A stretch of DNA of 64,000 nt from assembly GCA_001247695.2 (NCBI GenBank), contig LGRX02003717.1, positions 1 through 64,000 of the forward strand, read 5' to 3'. Source of the DNA: Cymbomonas tetramitiformis (Eukaryota; Chlorophyta; Pyramimonadophyceae; Pyramimonadales; Pyramimonadaceae). This document shows positions 52,425 to 63,130 of this stretch, one piece after another (position 1 is the first letter of the stretch; every line of letters begins with the position of its first letter). Under the pieces are notes generated by a model. It was not told where the DNA came from, ran no database searches, and saw only the letters and a list, made by a program, of their open reading frames with translations. The translations under genes and the position numbers were made by a program.

Positions 52425-53100
52425 TTGGTTCTGTGGATGTTGAGCCAGCGTGTGTGCTCGCGTCAGGTGTGGATACGCAAAAGTCGGACGCGGGACGTCA
52501 CAGATGGACAACCAGCCAGCTTGCGTCGGAGTAGAGAAGGCAATCCCTTCAGATGTCAAGGAAGCATCGATGTCAATCCGAGCGAGCCTGAGTATATCCC
52601 AGAGTTTATTCTAGAGGGTAAGGGCAACCCTAAGCCCTCCCATAGTTGGTTACTCACCAGAGTGCCCGACGAGCCCCGCTTTTCACATTCCGAACGACAG
52701 GTTTTCAGTTTTTTCAATCACTTTTGGGGTGACTGTAGTGCTTTGATTCCTCCGTTTGCGATATACAGGTGAAACGTTCCTTACCTCCGAAAGTGTCACT
52801 GCAATTGCTCCAGCCACCTTCTACCTGTGGAAACCTGTACTTGATAGCGGGTCGACAATCCGCACAGGCCTCACCGCAGCCACACTACTGTTTCTAAGCA
52901 GCGCGTTACTGGGCGACGTCGGCAAGATGCAGTCATCGGCTCTGCCTTTGCTCATAAGCATAGGCACTGGGCTAGCAGCTCTAGCTTTAGGTGCTGCTTC
53001 TCCTCCGCCGAGCCGGTCGCTCGCCAGCATCGCCACTATTTCGCGACTTTGTGCGTCTGCCTTGTTTCGTTTATTACACGTTGCACCTGATGTCATATAG
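52425..53100 (+). CDS. Putative membrane protein, two exons (partial)
   Basis: The first exon ends NPSEPEYIPEFILEG at a donor G/GTAAGG (exon end 52617). The next begins after ATATACAG at 52769 and completes the same Gly codon (phase 1), then reads ETFLTSESVTAIAPATFYLW and two hydrophobic spans (TGLTAATLLFLSSALLGDVG; ALPLLISIGTGLAALALGA) before a Ser/Pro-rich end. The agreement of phase and frames supports a real intron. The 5' start is not settled (ATG candidates at 52268 and 52503 are in other frames). It may be separate from, or a 5' part of, the SET gene downstream. Family unknown. Confidence 0.4.
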
Positions 53101-53501
53101 GGCCTCCTCATGGGCTACTACGATTCGTACATGTGTGCGACGGTCTATGTCCGATTTTTCAGAAGATGACAAGCACTATGGCCCACTTACAACCCAGGAA
53201 ATAGGGAAACAGATAGTAAACATTTCCACAGGTTAGCTTTTCATGGATGGCGAACACATCTCGCAGCATCTCGCAGTGCCATGACACAGTCGGTACCGCT
53301 TCAGCTTCACCCTTCGTTTGTGCGAGTGCAGCCCAAACTTGTGAAACAGCCGAATATCATGAAAATCACACTCTCTGTATGGACTCCTGGGTCCCTGATG
53401 TTGCGTCCTCGAGCAGATTGCACGAGGTCTCAGTCAGGTCTACTTCCAGATTTTCGTTTCTTTACATTTGGTTGTGAAAAGCTAGCAAAAAATTGCTGCA
53501 G

Positions 53502-56500
53502 GAAATTTGGTTGGATCAAGGGGTTTGTGAAGCGGCGAGGATCGGGTGGTGGCGTAAGTGTTGAAAATTGCGTGGCTGTTCAATTGATATGCGCTGAGCT
53601 TTTTCCCAACAGTGATAGCAGTGCTTGTTAAGGAGCTTCGGATGGAGATCGCACCAAATGGCGACGTCCATGTGCTGGTTGGAGTGCCTCCTGAGGCACC
53701 ACCCGTTGACCCGACGACCGCTATAGAGGTGAAAGACACAGGTGTGGCCACCTCTTCTCTTGTCGTCTATCCAAGGATATTATATCTGGAGAAGTCCAGA
53801 AGCGGTGCTTCTTGTTGCTAATCTGTGGTTGTGGGTGTTAGAGTCCTATGAGCACGAACTTCTGGCACTGCAGTACACACGGCGTCAAGGACTGCGGGCA
53901 TTGCAGCACACATGGCGTCCAGGACTGCGGGCATTGCAGCACACATGACATCAAGGACTGCGGGTGTTGCAGCACATGGCGTCCAGGACTGCAGGCACCA
54001 CGCACACATCAGGACCGCGGGCATTGCAGCACACATGGCAACAAGGGCTGCGGGCATGCAGCACACATGGCATCAAGGGCTGCGGGTGTTGTAGCACATG
54101 GCGTCCAGGACTGCAGACACACATGACAACAAGGGCATTACAACACATGGCATCAAGGGCTGCGGCACTGCAGCACACATGGCATCAGGCTGCGGCATTG
54201 TGCACACATGGCGCCCAGGACTGCGGGCATTGCAGCACACATGGCATCAAGGACTGCGGGTACTGTAGCACACATGGCAACATGGACTGCGGGCAATGCA
54301 GCACACATGGCATCCAGACCTGATCATTTCTGGCTAGGCATATTGAGAACAACCTTGCCGAAGAAACTTGGGGAAATATGGGTCCACCACTGCAAAAGGT
54401 CCACCAAGTTGATGTTGAGCTTCAGGAATATTCCACCAAATTGATGTCGAGCTTCAGGAATATTCCACCAAGTTGATGTCGAGCTTCAGGAATATTCCAC
54501 CAAGTTGATGGCGAGCTTCAGGAATATTAATGTTACGGTGCAGGAGACGAGCGAGGTAGAGGTGCTTTTGCAACCATCAAACTCCCAGCCCGAACCTATA
54601 TCGGAGACTACGAAGGCGAACTCCTGACCAGAAGTGAATGCTCCGCCAGGTCAGCGCTTTCCGCAACCCGAAGATGGCAAGGCGAATTTTCAGTTAGTTA
54701 GGTTTTTCCAAGGACATGCGCCAAATGACGGTGGTTTGTTGAGGTGTGGTTGACGGACTGCCTCCATGTGCCAATCATACAGATTTCACTCCATGAGCAT
54801 GTGAATGCTGTCAACCTTTGTGTCGCTTTAACAAAAGTGCAGGAAACGAGTAGTTCTCACCAGTCAACAATCTCGATCAAGGAGTTTGGAAATGTTCACG
54901 AGTGCGCTGTGGAAAACTTGTGCACGCCAGGTATGGCGATGCAGTTGGAGAATATGTTCATATTATAGATGAGAATTATTGCATCGATGCCGCAAAAAAG
55001 GCTCAATCTCAGACAGTCTTCACAGCAGGTAATGTTCCTTGACCAATTTCTAAGGGTCCAGTAAGGCACGATGATCTGAAGTCTCCCAACACCCCCCCCT
55101 ACTTCCCCGTAATTCCCCCTCCTAAACCCCACTAAAGTCGCCCGACTTCCCACCTTCCCCCGGGTCCTCCCTACATCCCCTTGCATTTTCCCCCACTTCC
55201 CTCTAAGTCCTCTCTCAAGTCCCCCGCTCACCTCCTTCCCTCTTTCCCTAAGTCTTCCTACACTTCCCCCACTCCCCCCCCCCCTCCTCCCCCCTGCTTC
55301 TCCTTCAACTCCCCACGACATGCCCCCTGCTTCCCCCTAAACCCCCTACATGATCCCTTTCAACACCCGGATATGCCCCATATATCCCCTAGAGTCTCGC
55401 CCCTTGCATTCCCCAGTACCCCCGCCTTGCAGCCTCGCCACAACGATCCTCAACAACTCCGAGCACCCCCACAAACACACCCTAGCACCCCCACAAACAC
55501 ACCCTAGCATCCCGTGGTGTGCTTGTGCCAATTGCAATCGGACAGGCTAGCTGATGCCAAAAGGATCGGCGTATGGCGGCGGGCTGATGTTGTAACATAT
55601 GTATGCATGTATGTATGTGTATACGCCCTGCTCTTGATTTGCTTTTCACATCCACTGGGATGATGGTGGGCTGGCTTTTGTTGGCCGATCTCATGCCGTT
55701 CAGTATGTGTATACATATATGCATATTTGTGTTGGCCGATCTCATGCCGTTCAGTATATACATATATATGACGACAGATGGAATCATGTTTTGGGGGTGC
55801 TCAGAGCGAGTGGGGGAGACCTTGGTGGAGCGTGCACTGCAGCTGCGGACCCCCTGTCTGCTTTGAAACCTTTAGCTTGCCTGGGCTTGAGCGCCGGATT
55901 GGAATATTTCCATGACGGACCTGCGGTGCAAAGCTGGATGAGCTCCCAGCTACCCCACATTTCCGGCTGTGAGTCGTGTTTGTGATGGGGTTGCTTTACG
56001 CTTGGGGTTTGGTTTGGGATGTGTCGAAGCGGATGGTATCTGTCACGGCCCCGCCCTGTGCCCGAATGCTTCTCGCATCCGCTGGGATGATGGTGGGCTG
56101 GCTTTTGTCGGCGGATCGCATGCCGTTCAGTGTATGTATGCGTATGTGTATGCATGGGCAATGCCGTTTGTGTGTTGAGCAGCAAGAAATGAGTGCTGGG
56201 GATGCAATCGTTTCCTCTGCCCAGTACACCTTTGCTACTGCACTGGTACTCTGGCAACCTTGCTTGGAGTGTCCATTACTTGTACGGCTTGTATGGCCGT
56301 GTTTCAGCTTCTTTCGATGAGGTCCACGTCTCACCGGACGGATACGGGAAAAGGGTATAGGCAAATCCCTCACTTGCCTAAATTCTTGGGGTATGAATCA
56401 CGGTTGTGTGCATGTTGGATGGCATGAGGGATCCGACACCGTGGATGCAGCGTCGCTTTGTTTGACCACCGTGGATCCCGCGTCTGCCACCGGTCTGAGC

Positions 56501-57315
56501 AAACTCCTGTTGTGATTGGCTTGATGTGGTGGTTGGGCCTTTGGGCACTCCCATCCATCGACTGTTAGCCACTGGAGGGCATGCCAGTAGGGTCCGCTTA
56601 CTCCGTAACCCTGGGACCAACTATTGTTGGGCGATGATCGGTCACATCGTATATCATCTTTCCATGCTGCTTTGCATCTGGGTTGGGAATATGTATGAGT
56701 TGGTGGTATCTTGCCACGGCCCCGCCCTACTCTTGATTTGCTTCTCACATCCACTGGGATGATGGTGGGCTGGCTTTTGTTGGCCGATCTCATGCTGTTC
56801 AATGTGTGCTAGTATGTAAAGGGAAAGGAAAAGAAAGTGACGAAGAAGGAAAACCCCATCTTTAGAGGAGTGGGGCTATCTGTGGGCCGAGCCCTTCTTT
56901 GTGTTCTTATCTTGGTGTTCTTGTATGAAGTCCATTATGGGCTTGTTTACTGTTCCTCCCCCTTCTGGTCTTTCTGCATGTGTTTTTATAATGCATTCAC
57001 CCTTTGTGTTTCTCTTCATTGGTATTGCCGTGGTGGTGGCCACGCAATGCGACAAATATGCTGCGTCCCGATTTGGTGGGCTTGCTCACCTAATCTGCAC
57101 CTTTGAACGTTGCTCACCTAATCTGCACCTTTGAACGTGCGCATGCAGGTCACATGAACCATTCACGAGCACGTGCAAATGTCGTTAGAAAAGTGAGGCG
57201 TCGAACTCAACAAGTGTCTTTCTATACCAAGGAACAGCTTAAGGTTGGCGACGAGTTATTGTACGATTATGGTCAAGAGTATTGGGACGACAAACAAGAA
57301 GAGGAACTACCTTAA
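53502..57315 (+). CDS. SET-domain protein (lysine methyltransferase-like), multi-exon
   Basis: Exons in matching phase: 53502-53553 (tentative, donor GTAAGT), 53613-53741, 54544-54649, 54931-55028 and 57149-57315 (stop). The exon ending 53741 gives PPVDPTTAIEVKDT; the next gives DERGRGAFATIKLPARTYIG then DYEGELLTRSECSA, the SET start (GrGaFA, IGxYxGE). Then YGDAVGEYVHIIDENYCIDA, then GHMNHSRARANV (the NHS cofactor-binding motif) and VGDELLYDYGQEYW (the catalytic Tyr motif). Phases are 1, 1, 2, 1. There is no post-SET cysteine cluster: the protein ends soon after YDYG. The canonical FxNHSC phenylalanine and cysteine are changed (GHMNHSR). Introns of 802 and 2,120 bp carry repeats. The substrate (histone or other lysine) cannot be told. 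Confidence 0.8.
53850..54315. repeat. 33-bp minisatellite in a SET-gene intron
   Basis: About 14 variants of GCATTGCAGCACACATGGC followed by (A/G)TCAAGGACTGCGG. The 33-bp unit is a multiple of three and translates as HCSTHG(I/V)(K/Q)DCG, which explains the long Cys/His ORFs on both strands. It lies wholly inside the intron 53742-54543. Confidence 0.9.
54385..54530. repeat. 32-bp tandem repeat in the same intron
   Basis: Four copies of a unit containing CCACCAAGTTGATG(T/G)CGAG and CTTCAGGAATATT, just 5' of the exon that starts at 54544. Confidence 0.9.
55029..57148. repeat. 2.1-kb SET intron with polypyrimidine tract and dispersed repeats
   Basis: 55085-55345 is a C/T tract (CCCCC and CTTCC words). 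55440-55510 has GCACCCCCACAAACACACCC twice. A repeat of about 120 bp containing GGGATGATGGTGGGCTGGCT and ATC(T/G)CATGC(C/T)GTTCA, ending in TATGTGTATGCAT-like words, occurs at about 55620-55725, 56043-56160 and 56712-56820. CTCACCTAATCTGCACCTTT is duplicated at about 57086-57137, next to the acceptor. All ORFs here are non-coding by position. Confidence 0.7.
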
Positions 57316-58829
57316 TATAACTTGTTACTATCATTTCGTGTGCATTCGAAATATAGCAAGCCTGTCCTAACTTCATGTTTGGTTTTACTTGTAAAATGTT
57401 AATAAGCATAAGAACAGAGGGTAAAGTTATGTTGATTATAGGTGCAATTGCGATGCGTGCCATTCCAGTTTACGCACAGATACAAACTGACATAGGTTCA
57501 AAGGGAAGTAAAGATCGTTCTTGTCGAGTTTGAAAATGCAACTTAGTCATCAATCGTGATAGCCAATTGCAATCAGGTCGTTGGTATTGGAGCTGAGGCA
57601 CAAAGTAAGCTCGAAATTTTGGGTTGTTTATGCAACTTTTTCGTTACGGTATGGACGATGATGGTGATTCCTGGGGGAGAGGGTCGTGGGTCATCCTTCG
57701 CCTCGTCAAAGGTTTCATGGAATGTTTGGGACCGATGGTGCCTAGCTTACTCTAGCTACTCGAGTAGCCTTGCCATGGAACACTTGAATCACGACCAGTG
57801 TACTTTAGCATCACGATGCGTCTACATTCCCCTAATTATCTACGTTCGGGGTTGGGTTTGATTGTACCCAAACCCAAAACTGTCTAGCCCCCCTTGAATT
57901 CTTGTGCGCTTTAACGGACGAAACTCTGCACAACTTTTGTGTAAATCGACCTTAGCGTCCCCCAGAGCCCAGATCTTGGCATGCTTGCAACGCAATTTGC
58001 CCAATGTTTATTCATCGTATACAACTTTTTGTAACATAATTCTGCGTCATGCTGACTGGATATATAATGACCATCGTCGTGCCCGTTGACGTTCCAATAT
58101 GACAAACAGAAAACGAACATTCACCTTCGGATTAGTCTGTATAACAGCCGAACGCGGGATGCGCATAATTTATGGCCGACTTTCGGCGTATCAACGAACA
58201 TAAATTACTGTGGCGGAAACCCCTGTGCCAAGCTCGCGTGGCGAGAACCGAGATAAATCGTTAACACTACATACGAGTGTTTCGGCGCCGCACTCCATGT
58301 CGCGCACATCTCGGCCATTTATGACGGCTCGACTTTTAGTAAGAATGCGGTGGCTACATCGTGTTTCAAGCAGTTTGGTGCGATTTTACGCTAGCTTTCC
58401 CCTGGGTAACTAATGCATGTATACATATGTTGACATAATATGTGGCATCAATATCAATGAAATATTGGAGCTTCGCGATTTCGTTACGTCGCGTGTCGAT
58501 AAATAAATGACACTTATAGGTAAATATGCCGACATTCGTCGATAAGATCTCGACACATGTCGATAAAAATATCAAATTATCGACACATATTGATAAAGTA
58601 TCGACAAATTTCGATATGGCATGGACGTATTTCAGTTTGTTGTCGTCAGAACACGTATTTGTTGCCTTCGAAAACTGAAGCATGTCGCTAGAACCCCTAA
58701 AATGCCCCATAAATGTCCGAAAAGACTCGTTACGCCCTGCTCTCATGCCCGTCGGCTTAAGGTCTGTATGTAATAATGGGAATTTTCACTGTTTGAGATG
58801 GGTCGAGCGCGTAATCCATCGCAGGTAAT
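57316..58829. other. Intergenic region with TCGATA-type repeats
   Basis: No gene recognised. At about 58490-58620 are clustered words such as TGTCGATAAAAATATC and ATCGACACATATTGATAAAG, related in style to the 48.7-49.0 kb repeat. Confidence 0.45.
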
Positions 58830-58907
58830 GCATCCGCGAAGGGACTCGCATCACCCATGACCCCCCGCTAAATACGCGATTGCTCTAGCCGCTGAGCTAT
58901 CGATGCC
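58830..58907 (-). pseudogene. tRNA-like relic
   Basis: On the minus strand the sequence has a good A box (TAGCTCAGCGGCTAGAGC), an anticodon arm ATCGC GTATTTA GCGGG, a partial acceptor (GCATC against GATGC) and a B-box-like GGGTGATGCGAGTCCC that is three bases too long in its loop. The arms are imperfect and no anticodon can be assigned with confidence. It is a decayed tRNA gene or tRNA-derived SINE. Confidence 0.4.
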
Positions 58908-59238
58908 ATCGGTGAGCATTCAGGGATACCCACTCATACAACTTCTGACATGACACGATTCGCGCGCTTCGGCAGGTTATTCGACGACTCAACGATATCT
59001 GATGACTGCACGCGAGACTGTGATACATCTCCCCACTTGAAATCAGATCGTCACCTGACGATTCGTGTTCCACTTCGATGGCCCGCCCCAACCAACATGC
59101 TAAAGATCACTTTTGTCATCGTCAGCACACTTGTGTACGTCGCACGCTGCTACCATAGCACTCGGCCCCTTATGCAATACATGCTGATCGAGCAACTATA
59201 TGCAAGTACTGTAGCATCATTATAGCATATTGGAGCAA
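58908..59238. other. Spacer without recognised gene
   Basis: No ORF with protein-like pattern and no repeat; likely 3' flank of the gene on the minus strand that follows. Confidence 0.4.
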
Positions 59239-61580
59239 TCAAGAACTAGCTCGCATACCAGCACTATTGCCATGCCACCCAGTTGGCATGGCGCGGCGGG
59301 TCTTATCATTATGATATGATCGCCATTGTCCTGCTCCTCCTCCTGCTCCTCCTCCATCGGCAGCAAATCCTGTTGGCCTGGTATGCCGTATCAAAGGAGC
59401 CTTGGATTCTGATTGGTCCTGGGGAGGAACAAAGCGCTTGGTAGGTGGTGTGTCTGGCTCTTCCCCATACAACCGTTTCCTGAGTCGCTCCTGCGCATAA
59501 GTGATAGGATACGGCATGGGCTGTATATATGTGTATTCTGTGTCAGGGCTCGGATCTGCTGCTGCATCTGAACAACCCCCACGCCCCCAAAATTATAGAG
59601 CGTTAGCTACAATGATCTCGGATTTTAGTTGGCATTAGATGTGCTTTGGCGACAAGCCAACCCAAACTTGACAAGCGAACTTCTGCAGAGGGGTAGGAAT
59701 TCACTTTGGGACATTCATCCGGAATCTCCAGGTCGATGGGAGCGAATCCCCTTGCCCGCCACTACGCGACCTATCTGTGTCCGAGTCCATCCCGTGCGCT
59801 CATCACAGCCTGGCACTGAGCCACCTACTTGTGTCCGAGTCTACCCCGTTTACCCACCAATGCCTGGCACTGTCCGAGCCACCCACCAATGCCTGGCACT
59901 GAGCCACCTTCCTGTGTCACCCACCAATGCCTGGCACTGAGCCACCTCCTGTGTTACCCACCAATGCCTGGCACTGAGCCACCACTTCCGTGAGTCACCC
60001 CGTTTACCACCAATGGCATTGAGCCACCTTCCTGTGTCCGAGTCTGCCCGCTTACCCACCAATGCCTGGCACTGAGCCACCTACTTCTGTGTCCGAAGTC
60101 TACCCCGTTTACCCACCAATGCCTGGCACTGAGCCACCTACTTGTGTCCGAGTCTACCCCGTTTACCCACCAATGCCTGGCACTGTGCCACCTTCCTGTG
60201 TCCGAGTCAATCCCGTTCGCCCACCAACATCGATTCACATTGAACCCGGTTCACCGCTGAGCTCATTCTCCCATATGGGGGGTTCAGAGCGGTGGGATCG
60301 TTTACCCATTTGGGGGTTCAGATGTCTGGCTGATTTGTATGTGTATGTCGGAGGCCTTGAATTGATGTGCGCGCGAGTGCACCAGGACATGCACGGGGCG
60401 AGTGGTGTAAAGGATGTACCCGGGGAATCTTCCACCCATTTGCTGGCAGGCGTCACGACATGCGGCACGAAACAACTGTTGTTGTTGGTCGTCCGGTCGC
60501 TGTCCTCACGGAAGCACGCGCCGCAGGGCTGCCCCCGAATCACCCAACAACTGGTGATGACAGTGCGGCCCATCAGCCGCGCAGGCGCGTGATACTCCTG
60601 GTACACAGGCCACCCGGTGTACCACAACTGGTCCGCGTGCTTCTCGTCCTCTGTCTCGCGCGGATGCCACACTGGGTGGTCCTTCAAGCTATTCCGCATT
60701 GTGCCGGCCCACCAATCATCGAACTGATGCGCCGGCCCACCCACCATCGAACTGAGCTCTGTCCACCACTGACCATTATCTGGTAGAACAACCACCATCA
60801 CCATCCACCCCTTCAGCACTCATCGAGCGATATGATGAGCACCGGAGGGCCCAGTCATTTACAACCAGAGCCAAATGGCAAGAGGTATCCTCACACGCAT
60901 GTGCATGGCAATTCTATAAGAAGCGGGGCATCACGCCGGTAGATTCCATCCGCGCAATGAAACATGCGGTTCAGAAGCACCAGGAAGGTTTATGCCATGG
61001 AACAGAGTTTCTACTAGTGGACTAAAGACCAAAACCGACAAACATGACAACCTGGGGCTGCGACACCGCAACAATCCACGTTGACTGTAGCAATACTTTT
61101 TGTCGCTGCACTGACTTTTTTTGCGTTGTTGCAGTGAGGAGTTGCGCATCACATCACAGGCGTAAAACACGAGAATGGCTGTGATTCGATGGAGGATTCC
61201 TAGCACAGAGAAAGTCACGACCAGACGCCAACGCGGCTTCCAGCCCTAGGCCTCAACAGCAGTCCCCCTCCCTCGTAAGGCAGAAATGGAAGAAAGAAAA
61301 AAAAGCTTTGAAACGAGGTGGGTGCCCGGATAGGAGCGGTATACGAATCTTCAGAGAGCGGGGCGCAGCGATGCGCGAGTGAGTGCCATGTACCACCAGC
61401 CAGGGCATGACCGTCACTTGAGATGCGGCTTGTCGATGCGGCGACAAAATCGTGCAAGCTCGAGAAATTGGAATGCTCACAGTCCGAGTAAGTTAATCCT
61501 TGCCCCTCGCGGCCAAACATCGGCTTGGCCACCCATTCCGAAGATAGGTGTTTTGCCTCTTTGCTTTGTGCCACCATCTC
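59239..61580 (-). CDS. Glutathionylspermidine synthase-like protein, C-terminal exons
   Basis: The family joins glutathione to spermidine (or a peptide to an amine) with ATP through an ATP-grasp-like fold. An exon ending upstream at an acceptor CCTTGCAG (exon from 61580) reads HLSSEWVAKPMFGREGQGLT, the conserved KPxxGREG nucleotide-binding strand. An exon of about 60680-60457 reads GWPVYQEYHAPARLMG, SCWVIRGQPCGACFRED and NSCFVPHV, matching YQ, GSWVIGG.PAG..RE and SRFVPH of the family, with CFRED where GIRE is usual. The last exon (59567-59239) is a family-unlike tail with PMPYPITYAQERLRKRLYGE and PPTKRFVPP, rich in Gly later. Exact limits between exons are uncertain and N-terminal exons were not found. 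The 60.0-kb minisatellite lies in the last intron. Confidence 0.62.
59800..60232. repeat. Variable minisatellite of about 55 bp
   Basis: Seven or more copies of CCCACCAATGCCTGGCACTG followed by (A/T)G(C)CACCT.C(C/T)TGTGTCCGAGTC and a CCCGTTTAC ending; copies differ by internal deletions. It lies between two exons of the glutathionylspermidine-synthase-like gene. ORFs with repeated ARHWWV or MPGTEPPT are products of the repeat. Confidence 0.9.
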
Positions 61581-62734
61581 CTGCAAGGGCCAACCGCCCA
61601 AGACCGTAGATCAGCTCGGTGCCGAGATCAATACCACAGAGGCATGACGGCGCGGCCGCCGCGTTGCCATCATGTCCGAGGTTAGGTCGACGAGGTTCTT
61701 GGGCTGGACCAGCGATGTTTGCCAGCTCAGCCGAGAATCAATATCTCCACAATGGTTTGATACAAAGTCTGAGGTTATAGCAGCCAATCGACGTGCATAC
61801 AGAGGGACCAAAGGGAAAGCAAGCCGTAGCATCCTCTCTATGTAATGCCTTCGGATGCTTCTGATACTGAGCCACATCAACGCTACAGAAGAATGCAGAA
61901 TCCTTATGCGGTTTCTGATGTACCTGGCAACATGCGCATCGAGCTCTCTGAGGGTTTTTAAAGGCTGCTTCGCTTCCTCTCTCGCACGTCCTCTCTTTCT
62001 CACTCCTCCCTCCATCCATCCATCCCCTCCCCTTTCCTCTCCGTTGTCCCTGCCTCCCTCCCTCCTCTTTCCTCTCCGTTTCCTCTCATGTGTTTATACA
62101 GAATTAATACCTCGACTTATCACGCATTTATACACAGTCAATATCTTAGCTCGCCAATTGCTGATCCACGATCAATAAATGGGCTTGGCGCATGCACATA
62201 CACAGCAAAAGCAAACGCCTCACACATCATCCAAACAATCTCACGGGACGACACTATGCGCCCACTCCCGTGCTAAAAATGGCCTCCACAGAAGACAGGG
62301 ATGCCGATTGTATGCGCCAGCTTCTTTCGTCAACCTCCATTGGATGCTGAAACTGAGAGGTCACGCCTTGCTGCCCTCTTGTAACCCTGCCCTGCGTGTA
62401 CACGTGCCCAACCTATTGTTACCCGCTTGCACCTACCCCTGCAACCATGTGAGCTAACTTCCTGTACGCCCATGAGGATGTGCTGTATGTATTCCCGATT
62501 GTGTGGGCCTTGTCTCCTCTCATATGGTGCCGAGGCTCAGTTGGCGCGCCCATCACACGAGTTAACTTTATAGCAAATAGTAAGACAGTCCGAAACCCTT
62601 CACAATGCCCGCTCATATGTTGATATTTTACCAGTAAAAACAAACATGACTGCACCCTTACGTTAAGAGATTCGGACATGCCACTGTGTGCATGGGGTGA
62701 CAATGGGTCTGGAATTCCGGTGGTGACGGATCTG
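61581..62734. other. Unassigned region with pyrimidine tract
   Basis: Upstream (in gene direction) of the GSP-like exon at 61580; its N-terminal exons could be here but none was recognised. A minus-strand frame at 61611-62015 has no family pattern. 61975-62085 is a CCTCC/CTTTCC/CCATCCAT tract. The rest is unremarkable. Confidence 0.35.
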
Positions 62735-63130
62735 ATATCAAGCTACGCAGGGCATTCGCTGTGGAGGGGTGGAGCCACGACGACCATGCGGGAGGACGTC
62801 TACAACCCCTAAATCAAGCTACGCGGGGCATTCGCTGTGGAGGGGTGGAGCCACGCGCACTCATGCGGGAGGGCGCCACAACCCCTAAATCGCCACGCTA
62901 CGGCTGTGGAGGGAGGTGGAGCCACGGCTAATGCATGGAGGACGTCACATGTCTCTAAATCAAGCTACGCGCATTCGCCAGGAGGGGTGGAGCCACACAC
63001 CATATGGGAGGACGCTTCACAACCCCTAAACGCGCGCAAGAGCTTTGTGGAGGGGTGGAGCCACGGCGACCATGCGGGAGGACGTCTACAACCCCTAAAT
63101 CAAGCTACGCGGGGCGTTCGCTGTGGGTGC
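62735..63130. repeat. Minisatellite of about 78 bp
   Basis: About five variants of AATCAAGCTACGCGGGGCAT, TCGCTGTGGAGGGGTGGAGC, CACG.CGACCATGCGGGAGGA and CGTCTACAACCCCT, with deletions between copies. Plus-strand ORFs here are the repeat in translation. Confidence 0.88.

Noticed and set aside
53848..54126. Cys/His-rich ORF resembling a zinc-finger array
   Set aside because: It is the 33-bp minisatellite read in frame; the spacing of Cys and His is set by the repeat and it lies inside a SET-gene intron.
58366..58746. 126-codon minus-strand ORF
   Set aside because: Its length comes from an AT-rich TCGATA repeat with few stops; no protein-like pattern.
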